Shown here piece after piece: positions 43,235 through 51,148 of a DNA stretch of 64,000 nt; the stretch's first letter is position 1, and every line of letters begins with the position of its first letter. Under the pieces are notes generated by a model that ran no database searches, was not told the origin of the DNA, and was given only the letters and a program-made list of their open reading frames with translations. The stretch is taken from assembly GCA_040394775.1 (NCBI GenBank), contig JBEBRN010000001.1, positions 1 through 64,000 of the forward strand. Reading direction: 5' to 3'. Made by a program: the position numbers and the translations under genes. Source of the stretch: 40-80 sp040394775. GTDB taxonomy: Bacteria > Bacteroidota > Bacteroidia > Flavobacteriales_D > Crocinitomicaceae.

Positions 43235-43906
43235 TCAACTATTTAAAGCCTTCAAAAACAATTGCATATCATCAAAATGATAGTCAGCGATAATTAAACG
43301 ATTATCGAGCGCATGTGTCTTTTCAGGTATTGCAATAACATCCATTCGAGCAGCTTTACCTGCTAAGATACCCGAAAAACTATCCTCAATCACTAAACAA
43401 TCTAAAGGTGAAACACTTAATTGCTGTGCACACGTTAAATAAACTGCTGGATGTGGCTTTCCATGTGATTCATCTTCTGCAGAATGTGTAAAATCAAAAT
43501 AATGACCTATTTTAAGATGATTTAAATTAAAATGAATCAAACGGTTATAGGAAGAAGTTGCCAATCCTATTTTTAATCCTTTTGATTTTAAATAATCAAG
43601 TGTATCAATAACTCCTACAAGTGGTACACCATTATCTATAATCAACTTTTCTAATCCTGAAATAATCAATTCTTCAACCTCTTCATTACTATAACCTGTC
43701 CAAGGAAAACGTACTCGCCAATATCGAATAACCTCATCAATCCGTAAACCAACTGTCTGCGCAAACTGTTTACGCTCTAAATTAATACCCACTTTCTGAA
43801 ACGCATTTTCCATCGCTATTTTCCACAAGGGCTCCGAATCGATTAACACACCGTCCATGTCAAATATAACGGCCTTGTAATTGGATAATTCTAAAGGTCT
43901 AGTCAT
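43235..43906 (-). CDS. HAD phosphatase, beta-phosphoglucomutase/HxpB-like
   Basis: This 223-residue protein is a HAD-superfamily subfamily IA sugar-phosphate phosphatase. Motif I is IFDMDGVLIDSEPLW (nucleophile Asp near residue 16, acid/base Asp two later). A four-helix cap domain covers about 30-90. Motif II is GLATSSYN and motif III the Lys of HGKPHPAVY. Motif IV is VIEDSFSGILAGKAA. The motif I sequence resembles hexitol-phosphate phosphatases (HxpB/YniC) as well as beta-phosphoglucomutase. The substrate cannot be fixed. It is the last gene of an operon of three with ATGA overlaps. Confidence 0.9.
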   Translation of the reverse strand: MTRPLELSNYKAVIFDMDGVLIDSEPLWKIAMENAFQKVGINLERKQFAQTVGLRIDEVIRYWRVRFPWTGYSNEEVEELIISGLEKLIIDNGVPLVGVIDTLDYLKSKGLKIGLATSSYNRLIHFNLNHLKIGHYFDFTHSAEDESHGKPHPAVYLTCAQQLSVSPLDCLVIEDSFSGILAGKAARMDVIAIPEKTHALDNRLIIADYHFDDMQLFLKALNS

Positions 43907-44703
43907 TTTTCTTTTAAGATATATAGTTTCCCTCCTCCTAGAATAGGATGATTTTCTGTTGCCACAAAAATTTCATTTTTACTGTTTATTGCTATTGCTT
44001 CTTTCTGAGTAATCCGCCCTAAACGAATACGTTTCTCCAACTGAAAATCAGCATCTAAAACATAAAGATACTTATACGCTAGCAGATAAAACTTCCCTTG
44101 GTGAAAACAAGCATCAGTAATACTACTCTTCAACCAACAATTAGCATCAAATTGTAAAGCTCGAATGAAGTGAAGTTCGTTGTTGAGAAGGTCAAGCGCA
44201 TACACCAAACTCTTTCCATCGTACGGTTTTGTTCTTCCTTTGGTAAAGATAAATAACGAGTCATTTTTGTAAATCATCGCTTCTGCATCGAAATACAAAC
44301 TGTCTTTGGAAGGAGGAAATGTCGTTTGTTCTGGATAACGAATGGGAAAAGTATTGAGTAATTTACGTTGAAATAAATCGAAAATTGCGATTTTTAAATC
44401 TTTTCTGCTATTTGCGTTATTTCCGATGTCTCCCAAGTACAAGAGATTACCATTGTTTGTAATCGCCTCAAAGTCATAAAGTCTTATAGGAATTTCAATG
44501 GAATCTATCAACTTTCCCATTATGCTGACATAGTATAATCGATTTGGATTCTCACTATCGTTGTGCATTAAAAGTGTGGAATCATTGACAAAAACCATCC
44601 CTGAGCACTCATGAATAGCTTTGGGTAAACGACTGACTCTTTTTAATTGGGAATACGCATTATTAAATACCACTAAAAATAAAAGTCCTAGAACCAGTTT
44701 CAT
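43903..44703 (-). CDS. Exported beta-propeller-like protein
   Basis: This 266-residue protein has a signal peptide (residues 1-18, ending NAYS) and a mature region built of short repeated strand motifs. Examples are STLLMHNDSENPNRLYYV, NNGNLLYLGDIGNNANSRKD, DSLYFDAEAMIYKNDSLFIF, GKFYLLAYKYLYVLD and NEIFVATENHPILGGGKLYIL. Together these look like a partial or six-bladed beta propeller related to SdiA-regulated or esterase-like phytase domains. I do not recognise a characterised homologue. It overlaps both neighbours by 4 bp, so it is made with the LETM1-like protein upstream and the HAD phosphatase downstream. Substrate or ligand is unknown. Confidence 0.7.
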   Translation of the reverse strand: MKLVLGLLFLVVFNNAYSQLKRVSRLPKAIHECSGMVFVNDSTLLMHNDSENPNRLYYVSIMGKLIDSIEIPIRLYDFEAITNNGNLLYLGDIGNNANSRKDLKIAIFDLFQRKLLNTFPIRYPEQTTFPPSKDSLYFDAEAMIYKNDSLFIFTKGRTKPYDGKSLVYALDLLNNELHFIRALQFDANCWLKSSITDACFHQGKFYLLAYKYLYVLDADFQLEKRIRLGRITQKEAIAINSKNEIFVATENHPILGGGKLYILKEK

Positions 44704-45977
44704 GGTTTGCTCTGAATTTCGTTGTCTCTAAAAGAAGTCGGTAATAAATCGGGAATGATTTTAAGTAATAAAGGCAGCAAAAGAGCGCCTCCAGGTAACA
44801 TAAAAACAGCTAAGGAAGGCATACTTTTCAAAAAGATATCTTTGAATAATACGGTAATTTTTTTCTTTTCCTCTGGTGACAGTTCGGTTGTAGTTCCTTT
44901 CTTTACCAATGCGAGAAAATCTTTACTATCTAGCAATTCAGCCACTAACTTGTCCTTGTTTCTCGATATCACTTTCATCCAACGTTTTGAAAGACTGTTA
45001 AGCATCTTCTCATAAGTGGAGTCGGTAGACAAAAAGGAAACAAGATTTGTTGAACTGATGACAAACTGCTGAACGGAAATCTTTGCTTTGAGCAACTGTT
45101 CTTCTTCCATATTTAAAAAGGAAGCAAAATGCTCTAAAAATAATTCATCTTTCTCGTTTGTAACGCTTTTAGAATAGATAATGAGTATGGCAATGTCTAG
45201 TAAAAAGAAACGAAACAATGGAGAAGATAAATACGCTGGTATATAATCGTCAAAAAAGACACATTCCTTGAACTTTAATTTGAGTGTCTGTTTATCCTCA
45301 GATGATAGACTTGATGCTTTTAAAAACGTTTGAAAAATTTTAATTTCCTCTTTAGAAATTACGTTGTCCGCTTGTGAAGTCTGAATAACTGCCAGTAACG
45401 TATTGAATTTTAGAATTTCAAGATCTTTTTTATGAAGGTTTTTACTATGATTTAAATAATGATCAAAAAGCATCACATCTAAGAACACAAAAGAATTCTC
45501 AATATAGTTAATCCATTTATTCGTACTAATAAAACTACTCTTTATCTCTACCCTATTCGTTAAAATCTTTTCTAATGACGCAGAGGGAGATTTATCATTT
45601 AAAAAATCAAAACTTAGAAAAGAAAAAGAGCTTTCTTCTTTCAACAGCGAGTAAAAAACAATCAGTTCTTTTATGAATTCAGATTTGTCAAATTGTGTAT
45701 GCTTACACAGGTAGACATAAAGCAAACTCTCCAGTAATAAAAATTTAATCTTTTCATTGCTTGTCCATTTACTTGAATTTACATCTTTCAAGAAAATAGG
45801 AGAACCATAAGAACCGAAAAGAATTCCATGGTCAATAAAAAACAAATGTATATCATTCGATAAACAACCACATTTTACAGATTGATGAAGATTTATTTCG
45901 TTCTCATCAATTAAGTGAAAATATTTTTGAATCCAGTCTTTTGAACCAGGAAATAAAGCTATGTTTTTTTCGTGCAC
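44700..45977 (-). CDS. LETM1-related/TerB-like biofilm-associated-type protein
   Basis: This 425-residue protein ends with a short region like the core of LETM1 ion-exchange proteins (KSMPSLAVFMLPGGALLLPL, about residues 384-403), with one or two hydrophobic segments. The middle (about 185-300) has the acidic helix pattern of TerB-like domains: LAVIQTSQADNVISKEEIKIF and SKSVTNEKDELFLEHFASFL. I recall this architecture being annotated as LETM1-related biofilm-associated protein in flavobacteria; no mechanism is established to my knowledge. Only a weak signal sequence is visible, so it is probably cytosolic or membrane-bound. It is the first gene of a tightly overlapping three-gene operon. Confidence 0.72.
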   Translation of the reverse strand: MHEKNIALFPGSKDWIQKYFHLIDENEINLHQSVKCGCLSNDIHLFFIDHGILFGSYGSPIFLKDVNSSKWTSNEKIKFLLLESLLYVYLCKHTQFDKSEFIKELIVFYSLLKEESSFSFLSFDFLNDKSPSASLEKILTNRVEIKSSFISTNKWINYIENSFVFLDVMLFDHYLNHSKNLHKKDLEILKFNTLLAVIQTSQADNVISKEEIKIFQTFLKASSLSSEDKQTLKLKFKECVFFDDYIPAYLSSPLFRFFLLDIAILIIYSKSVTNEKDELFLEHFASFLNMEEEQLLKAKISVQQFVISSTNLVSFLSTDSTYEKMLNSLSKRWMKVISRNKDKLVAELLDSKDFLALVKKGTTTELSPEEKKKITVLFKDIFLKSMPSLAVFMLPGGALLLPLLLKIIPDLLPTSFRDNEIQSKP

Positions 45978-46006
45978 CTTTCTAATGGTTAATAATCAGG
46001 AAGAAA

Positions 46007-47077
46007 TTACTTAAATACCACCTCAGCAATAAAAGGCCAATATTTTCCTGTTAAATAGAATGCTTTACTCGCTTCGTTATAGGCAATTCCGTTTAATACA
46101 TCGCCGTTTCCTTTAGCCTTTCTTGCAAATTCAGTACAATCGATGTTTTTTAATACTTTCCCAGAGGAAGGCTCAATCACCACAATTTTATTAGTCATCC
46201 AGACATTCGCATATATCAAGCCATCCACATATTCTAACTCATTCAAATTTTTGATTTTTCCTGCGTTGTCATATACGTAAATCACTTTTTTCACGGCAAA
46301 TGTCACTGGGTCTCTAAAATAAATCCGTTCAGAACCGTCACTCATGATTATCTGACTTCCATCGTTCGTTAGTCCCCAGCCTTCTCCAGTATATGAAAAA
46401 GCAGTTTCTGTTTTAAAAAGTGATGGGAAATCATAGACAAAGCACTTTTGAGAAGTCCACGTCAACTGATATAACTTGTTGTTTAAGACAGTGATACCTT
46501 CTCCAAAATAATTTCCTTCTAAAATCACTTCGTTTAGTACGTTCCCTGTTTTTATATCCTTCTGCATCACTTTCGTTGCTCCGATGTGATCTGGATCACC
46601 AGTCGCTTCATATAAAGAGCCGTTAACTATTTCAAGCCCTTGTGTAAAGTCTTTGGGGTTATGTGGGTACATCGTAACAATGGCTGCTTTTAGCTCTTCA
46701 GGAACAACGTCCGATAATACATGGATAGTTTGGTAATCTTCATATATTTTACCTTGCTTATCTTTTACTTTTAAGGTGAAGCTTTTTGCTCCCATTCCAA
46801 AAGTAGAAATGTCTAAACTATCTTCTACTTTTCCAGCAACGTCTTTCCATTCTTTTAATAAACTTCCATCAACAAATAAAGCAACGTAATTGATGTCTTT
46901 ATTCTCTTCGAAACTAATCTTTAGAGCTTGACCATAAACTAACTGATAAGAAGTCGAATATGGTAACGGAAAACTAGCATCTTCAATAGGTGTTTCAGTA
47001 GTGTCTTTACAACTAAAAACTAAAAAAAGAAGTGATAAAATGTAGACAGCGGGTAAAGTACGAATGACTTGTTTCAT
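46007..47077 (-). CDS. Lipoprotein glutaminyl-peptide cyclotransferase
   Basis: This 356-residue protein is a plant/bacterial-type glutaminyl cyclase, a five-bladed propeller enzyme that converts N-terminal Gln to pyroglutamate. An SPII signal (LVFSCKD, Cys at 23) is followed by an Ig-like extra domain (about 30-125, LKVKDKQGKIYEDYQTIHV). The propeller then carries HNPKDFTQGLE, LYQLTWTSQKC, FSYTGEGWGL, IMSDGSERIYFRD and LNELEYVDGLIYANVWMT. The Bacteroidota enzyme probably caps exported proteins whose signal cleavage exposes Gln, and works at the outer or inner membrane. It stands alone, 235 bp after nosY, with its own promoter. Confidence 0.9.
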   Translation of the reverse strand: MKQVIRTLPAVYILSLLFLVFSCKDTTETPIEDASFPLPYSTSYQLVYGQALKISFEENKDINYVALFVDGSLLKEWKDVAGKVEDSLDISTFGMGAKSFTLKVKDKQGKIYEDYQTIHVLSDVVPEELKAAIVTMYPHNPKDFTQGLEIVNGSLYEATGDPDHIGATKVMQKDIKTGNVLNEVILEGNYFGEGITVLNNKLYQLTWTSQKCFVYDFPSLFKTETAFSYTGEGWGLTNDGSQIIMSDGSERIYFRDPVTFAVKKVIYVYDNAGKIKNLNELEYVDGLIYANVWMTNKIVVIEPSSGKVLKNIDCTEFARKAKGNGDVLNGIAYNEASKAFYLTGKYWPFIAEVVFK

Positions 47078-47164
47078 TTATGAGAAAATTATAAACCTAA
47101 AATTAAATTTTAAAAGAAAAGCATCAACAAATGATACCATTTATTTCTTAAAAAATCATTTTTA

Positions 47165-47190
47165 ACTCGTCACAAATGTACCATTAATTT
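47165..47190 (-). promoter_or_regulatory. Promoter block B, shared with 21832-21857
   Basis: The minus strand has a TACATTTG box (47173-47180) about 96 bp before the glutaminyl cyclase start. The flanks match the ABC-importer promoter block at 23 of 26 positions, including an identical 13-bp GTACCATTAATTT on the plus strand. It gives the cyclase its own promoter, separate from the nos operon. Confidence 0.55.
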
Positions 47191-47312
47191 CTCATAATTC
47201 AGAAAGTCATTCTATTAAATGACCTACTTGAAAAGCAGAGTTTGCTTAAGAATAACAAATAATCAACACCAAAATAAGTTTCTACTCCATTCAAATATCA
47301 CTGAGAAATTAT

Positions 47313-48080
47313 TTAAAGATCTTTCTTTTTGAATTTTTTTACTGAGAAGAATAATGGAATCACAATCCAGATAACGAGTGTCATCAATGAAATAAGTGTC
47401 CCTAAAGCACCTTCAAAACTTTGTTTGAAAACAGCACTTGTAGCACCCATTAAAGCAGAAATATCCATTTTTAATAGGGTCACAATTCTCGCTAGGTCAA
47501 TTGGATTTAAAATACTCAAGGCAATGATTAGTTTTTCCAAGGGATAATCCATCAATTGAAACAAAATAAACAAAACAATACCGTCAAATAACAAGGAGAA
47601 ATAAAACCACACAAGTAATGAAACGCCAATTCCTCGTGCCTTATCTTTATTGTAAACAGTCACTAACATCGCTAAAGAAACGAAAATAATAGAAATCAAA
47701 ACACCTGTTATAATCATAGTCAAACCTGTCGTTGTGGCTGCAAAAAGTAGAATTGGCAATCCGCAACCTACTACAAATGCTAATGAAAGCGAAAGTGAAA
47801 GTCCAAAAAAGATACTTAACCAAAGCGTTGTCCGTTTGATTGGCTGAGCCGACAAAAGTTCAATAAATTCGTTCGAATTATAGAGATATATCGTCGAAAA
47901 AATAATGCTAATTAAAGGCACAATGATTAAATTGAGTGTCAACATGCTCGTTAAACTCTTCTCTGGATTCTCTTCCATAAAAAATAACCCAAAGGAAAAG
48001 AGTAGTAAAAATAAAGTGTAAGCAATAATAATTTTACTACTTAGAATATCTAGTATGACGTATTTTACAATTTTTCTCAT
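47313..48080 (-). CDS. nosY: NosY-type ABC permease
   Basis: This 255-residue integral membrane protein has about six transmembrane helices and is the permease partner of the ATPase encoded just before it (ATGA overlap at 48077-48080). In nitrous oxide reductase clusters NosFY, together with periplasmic NosD, supplies a sulfur species or a driving force for building the CuZ cluster of NosZ. The sequence itself is only recognisable as an ABC-2 type permease; the name comes from the cluster context and gene order. It is the last nos gene. Confidence 0.87.
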   Translation of the reverse strand: MRKIVKYVILDILSSKIIIAYTLFLLLFSFGLFFMEENPEKSLTSMLTLNLIIVPLISIIFSTIYLYNSNEFIELLSAQPIKRTTLWLSIFFGLSLSLSLAFVVGCGLPILLFAATTTGLTMIITGVLISIIFVSLAMLVTVYNKDKARGIGVSLLVWFYFSLLFDGIVLFILFQLMDYPLEKLIIALSILNPIDLARIVTLLKMDISALMGATSAVFKQSFEGALGTLISLMTLVIWIVIPLFFSVKKFKKKDL

Positions 48081-48796
48081 GCGTGTTGTTTTTCAGATTC
48101 CATAATAGATGCAATCGCTTCAGCCAATTTATTTTTTGACGTATCTATTTTTAGTTGCTCGATTGATTTTTTGAAGATAATCTCCCCTTCTTGCATATAG
48201 ATAATTTGATTTACCATATCATCCAACTCACTAAGAACATGAGAAGTAATTACGATCAATTTTCCTTTTTCTTTCTCAGCAATAATTTTTTCTTTCAAAT
48301 ACATCGACGATACTGGGTCTAAACCTGCAGTTGGTTCGTCCAAAATCAAAATATCTGGATTGAATAAAAAGGCAAGATAGGCACTTACTTTTTGGCGTGT
48401 TCCTCCTGACAAGGTGCCTGTCTTTTGATTTAAGGTGCTTTTTAGATTAAAACGTTCGTACAACTCGGTATCTAAAGTCTGATTGGATGATTTTCTCAAA
48501 TCGTGAATCATATCAATTACTTGACCCACTTTCATATTTTCAGGATATTTACCAATTTGAGGCATATAGCCGATATGTTCACGGTATTTCCAATCGTTTG
48601 CAATGGATTTTTCATTCATGGTGATTTGACCAGCATCTGGAACAACCATGCCTAAAATTGATTTTATTAAAGTGGTTTTACCACAAGCATTCGGTCCAAG
48701 AAGTGCAAAAATATTTCCATCTTCTAAATCGATATTGATATTTTTCAGCACTTTAAACTTGCCAAATTTTTTGTTTACTCCTTTAATTCTAATCAT
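48077..48796 (-). CDS. nosF: NosF-type ABC ATPase
   Basis: This 239-residue ATPase has Walker A GPNACGKTT, Q-loop YMPQIGKYPENM, signature LSGGTRQK, Walker B ILILDEPTAGLDP and the switch HVLSEL. The alanine in Walker A (PNACGKT, in place of the common PNGAGKT) is a feature I associate with NosF. It sits between nosD (10-bp gap) and nosY (4-bp overlap). It should power NosY and, with NosD, CuZ assembly in the periplasm. Confidence 0.92.
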   Translation of the reverse strand: MIRIKGVNKKFGKFKVLKNINIDLEDGNIFALLGPNACGKTTLIKSILGMVVPDAGQITMNEKSIANDWKYREHIGYMPQIGKYPENMKVGQVIDMIHDLRKSSNQTLDTELYERFNLKSTLNQKTGTLSGGTRQKVSAYLAFLFNPDILILDEPTAGLDPVSSMYLKEKIIAEKEKGKLIVITSHVLSELDDMVNQIIYMQEGEIIFKKSIEQLKIDTSKNKLAEAIASIMESEKQHA

Positions 48797-48806
48797 TTCA
48801 CGTACG

Positions 48807-50063
48807 TTATTGAATTTTCAATTTCTTAATCTTAGGCTTATTATCCTTTAGATTTTCGGGTGTTAAATTGGGAAAAGCATTTTCAGCTTTATCCATCAAT
48901 TTCACAAAAAAACTTCTAAAAAGCATCAATGCTCCAGGATTCTGCTCAATGATGACGGAATAAAATGTCACTGGTCTATGCGGAATATCACCCACGCCGT
49001 CTCGGTCTAAATCATATCCTTCGTATTTATCCCAATAATTACCATCAAACATGTTCAGCGCTAGATTGCCATTCGTCGCAACATCAAAAGTATTTCCGAT
49101 AAAGTTGTTGTTATGAACAGCTATATCACTGCAGTTAGATTGAATTTTCAAGGCCCAGCCATTCTTTAAAAACTCATTGTTCACCATCGTCACACGATTA
49201 CTTCCTTCAGCGAAGATAGCAATGGTATTTTGTTCAAAATGATTGTGGTCAATGTGGCTATCAGATATTTCTTTCAGTAAAATTCCATATGCAGCATTAC
49301 CCCAGTTATCCGAAAAGGTGTTGTTATACATCTTCACTCTTTTGGAATACATCACCGCTACACCAGCGCCATTTCCTTGAATCGTATTGTGTCGATACGT
49401 ATCATCGTGAGAAAACATAAAGTGCAAGCCATAACGCTTGTTTTTGATACTTCTATTATTATCAATAAACGAATGGGTGACAAATTCGAAATACATACCA
49501 TCTCTGTGTCCAGTTATGCTATTATTTTTAATCACCAAATTATTGCTTTTCCAGCAATGAATTCCGTTTGCGGCTGGTTTCTCTTTCATCTCTCCAGAGA
49601 TTAACTCATTGTTTTCGAACCTTGCATAACTGGAGTTCATGCAATGAATACCAAAGAAGTTATTCTGAAATTTATTACCAATAATACGCGCATTCTTACA
49701 ATTTTGGATTTTCAATGCAGCAATATCCATATAACTGGAACTACCTGAATTCTTAAAAAGAACACCTATCACCGTCACATTGTCGTGCTCGATTAGTAGG
49801 TTTTCGTATTTGTTTTCTCCATCAATAACTGGAAAGCCTTTTCCAATGATTGTAAGTGACTTTTCAATCTTCATTGCACCTTCTCGGTATACACCTGACA
49901 AAATCAAAATGGTATCCTTGTTTTGTGCTTTCTGTATGGCTTTTTTAATAGAAGTATTTGTGCCAGACTTAGAAACCGTTATGGTTCTAGCAATACTTTC
50001 ATGGCTAATAATAGCACAAAGAAAGAATAGATTTATTTTCCAGTTTCTAAATAATTTTCCCAT
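48807..50063 (-). CDS. nosD: Periplasmic copper-site maturation protein NosD
   Basis: This 418-residue exported protein has a signal peptide (about residues 1-25) and a right-handed parallel beta-helix of carbohydrate-binding/sugar-hydrolase (CASH)-type repeats. Repeated N-x-F/N-N turns such as CMNSSYARFENNELISG, FEFVTHSFIDNNRSIKN and HFEQNTIAIFAEGSN mark the repeats. GNYWDKYEGYDLDRDGVGDIPHRP near residue 345 is the NosD C-terminal block. NosD works with NosFY in CuZ assembly. The start lies 31 bp inside nosL, so the two are translationally coupled. Confidence 0.93.
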   Translation of the reverse strand: MGKLFRNWKINLFFLCAIISHESIARTITVSKSGTNTSIKKAIQKAQNKDTILILSGVYREGAMKIEKSLTIIGKGFPVIDGENKYENLLIEHDNVTVIGVLFKNSGSSSYMDIAALKIQNCKNARIIGNKFQNNFFGIHCMNSSYARFENNELISGEMKEKPAANGIHCWKSNNLVIKNNSITGHRDGMYFEFVTHSFIDNNRSIKNKRYGLHFMFSHDDTYRHNTIQGNGAGVAVMYSKRVKMYNNTFSDNWGNAAYGILLKEISDSHIDHNHFEQNTIAIFAEGSNRVTMVNNEFLKNGWALKIQSNCSDIAVHNNNFIGNTFDVATNGNLALNMFDGNYWDKYEGYDLDRDGVGDIPHRPVTFYSVIIEQNPGALMLFRSFFVKLMDKAENAFPNLTPENLKDNKPKIKKLKIQ

Positions 50064-50485
50064 TTAATTTCTGTTCCCGAATAATTAGTTTGAAAAGCTT
50101 TAGCGCTATCGGCATGTGAAAAGGCTGCAATATTAGATCCCATTGGACTTTTAAATTGCTCATTTTGGACAAAAAAGCTTTCAGCAACAGCTATCAAAAC
50201 ACTTGGTTGTGCAAAGTCAACAACCCAATTTGAAGCAACATCTTCTGCTTTTACCACCTTTTCATTCAGAAATCCTTTCAGGCAATGAAGATCATCAAAT
50301 TTATAAATTCTTCCTTTCTTCGTCACCAATTCAGCACCAAATCGTTGATCGCTGATGGTCATTTGACAAAAATCACAATTATCCACATCGAAATCAATCG
50401 GTTTGGGACCTGTTGAACAAGATGAAAGAAGGGTTAAAAAAATAAAGATAAAACCTAATCGGTACTTCAAAAATTGGTCAAACAT
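50033..50485 (-). CDS. nosL: Copper chaperone lipoprotein NosL
   Basis: The product (150 residues from MFDQFLKYR) is a NosL-type lipoprotein. The lipobox is LLSSC, and the copper-binding motif CDFCQMTISDQRFGAEL (C-x2-C-x-M) follows about 17 residues into the mature protein, with the family block GRIYKFDDLHCLKGF. NosL delivers copper(I) to apo-NosZ. I prefer the start at 50485 because it overlaps the upstream stop by 8 bp and places the signal directly at the N-terminus; 50506 is also possible. It overlaps nosD by 31 bp. Confidence 0.92.
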   Translation of the reverse strand: MFDQFLKYRLGFIFIFLTLLSSCSTGPKPIDFDVDNCDFCQMTISDQRFGAELVTKKGRIYKFDDLHCLKGFLNEKVVKAEDVASNWVVDFAQPSVLIAVAESFFVQNEQFKSPMGSNIAAFSHADSAKAFQTNYSGTEIKWENYLETGK

Positions 50486-51074
50486 GCTTTTTTCTTTTAA
50501 TTTCATAAAATCCTAAAGTAGTTAAAATTGCTCCAACAGCAATCATAATCCATCCTCCAATGTCAGGAATCGAAAAAGCACCAAAGTTTAAAAGTTGTTT
50601 AAATCCAATTAAAGGAGGTGTATACGTCATTCCTGGGACTTGTATTGGTGCAGTAGGATCTAAGTTATGTCCATAATTGTATTCCCAAATATAAAAATCA
50701 ATCATTGTTAATACGGCGAAAACTAAGAAAATAGTGGCCCATGTAAAAAAGAACCATCTTTTTCTAATAATTCCTGCTATCACTCCGAAAAGTCCAATGA
50801 TTCCGATAACATACGGCAAAACCGTGAATTCAATGAAATCATCTGCATGCAAGGTTCTCATACCAATATAGTGGTTCAATCCGTTAATGATTTCAACGTC
50901 ACCAGATAGTTTGTTGGAGAAAATCTGCATAGATAATCCTTCAGGATATTGAGGGGCGTCTAATTCGATTCTCCAAATAGGAAGGAAAACGACAGCAATA
51001 ATGCTGACTCCACAAAGAATGGATAAAATGCGCGTTAGCGTAGATATCGAGCTGCTTTTTATTAAATTTTGCAT
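50478..51074 (-). CDS. Four-helix membrane protein of the nos operon
   Basis: This 198-residue protein has four predicted transmembrane helices (about residues 17-34, 88-107, 112-130 and 170-190). Two soluble loops lie between them, one containing GLNHYIGMRTLHADDF with two histidines. Its position directly after nosZ and before nosL is where NosB-like or uncharacterised membrane proteins occur in clade II nos clusters. I do not recognise a characterised family. The His/Met content of the loop allows a copper or electron-transfer role, but that is inference. It is set apart from nosZ by two hairpins. Confidence 0.75.
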   Translation of the reverse strand: MQNLIKSSSISTLTRILSILCGVSIIAVVFLPIWRIELDAPQYPEGLSMQIFSNKLSGDVEIINGLNHYIGMRTLHADDFIEFTVLPYVIGIIGLFGVIAGIIRKRWFFFTWATIFLVFAVLTMIDFYIWEYNYGHNLDPTAPIQVPGMTYTPPLIGFKQLLNFGAFSIPDIGGWIMIAVGAILTTLGFYEIKRKKHV

Positions 51075-51090
51075 CGCATTTATATTTTAT

Positions 51091-51146
51091 TAAATCCAGC
51101 TACCGAGGTAGCTGGATTTAGGTTCGAGCTATTTTTTATTCTCGAA
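51091..51146 (-). promoter_or_regulatory. Two intercistronic hairpins after nosZ
   Basis: 51091-51120 is a perfect 30-nt inverted repeat (TAAATCCAGCTACC with its complement, 2-nt centre). 51123-51146 is a weaker stem (TTCGAG/CTCGAA, 12-nt loop). Neither has a U tract on the minus strand, so they more likely stabilise the nosZ mRNA 3' end or slow ribosomes than end transcription. Confidence 0.7.
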
Positions 51147-51148
51147 AT

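Noticed and set aside
42978..43280. Plus-strand 100-codon frame upstream of the helicase, hydrophobic at the start
   Set aside because: AT-rich, biased toward Ile/Leu/Phe/Asn/Tyr and overlapping the HAD gene by 46 bp; it looks like chance in the long non-coding leader.
51091..51120. Perfect palindrome taken as a rho-independent terminator for nosZ
   Set aside because: There is no T run on the minus strand after the stem, and the operon continues with nos genes 17 bp on.
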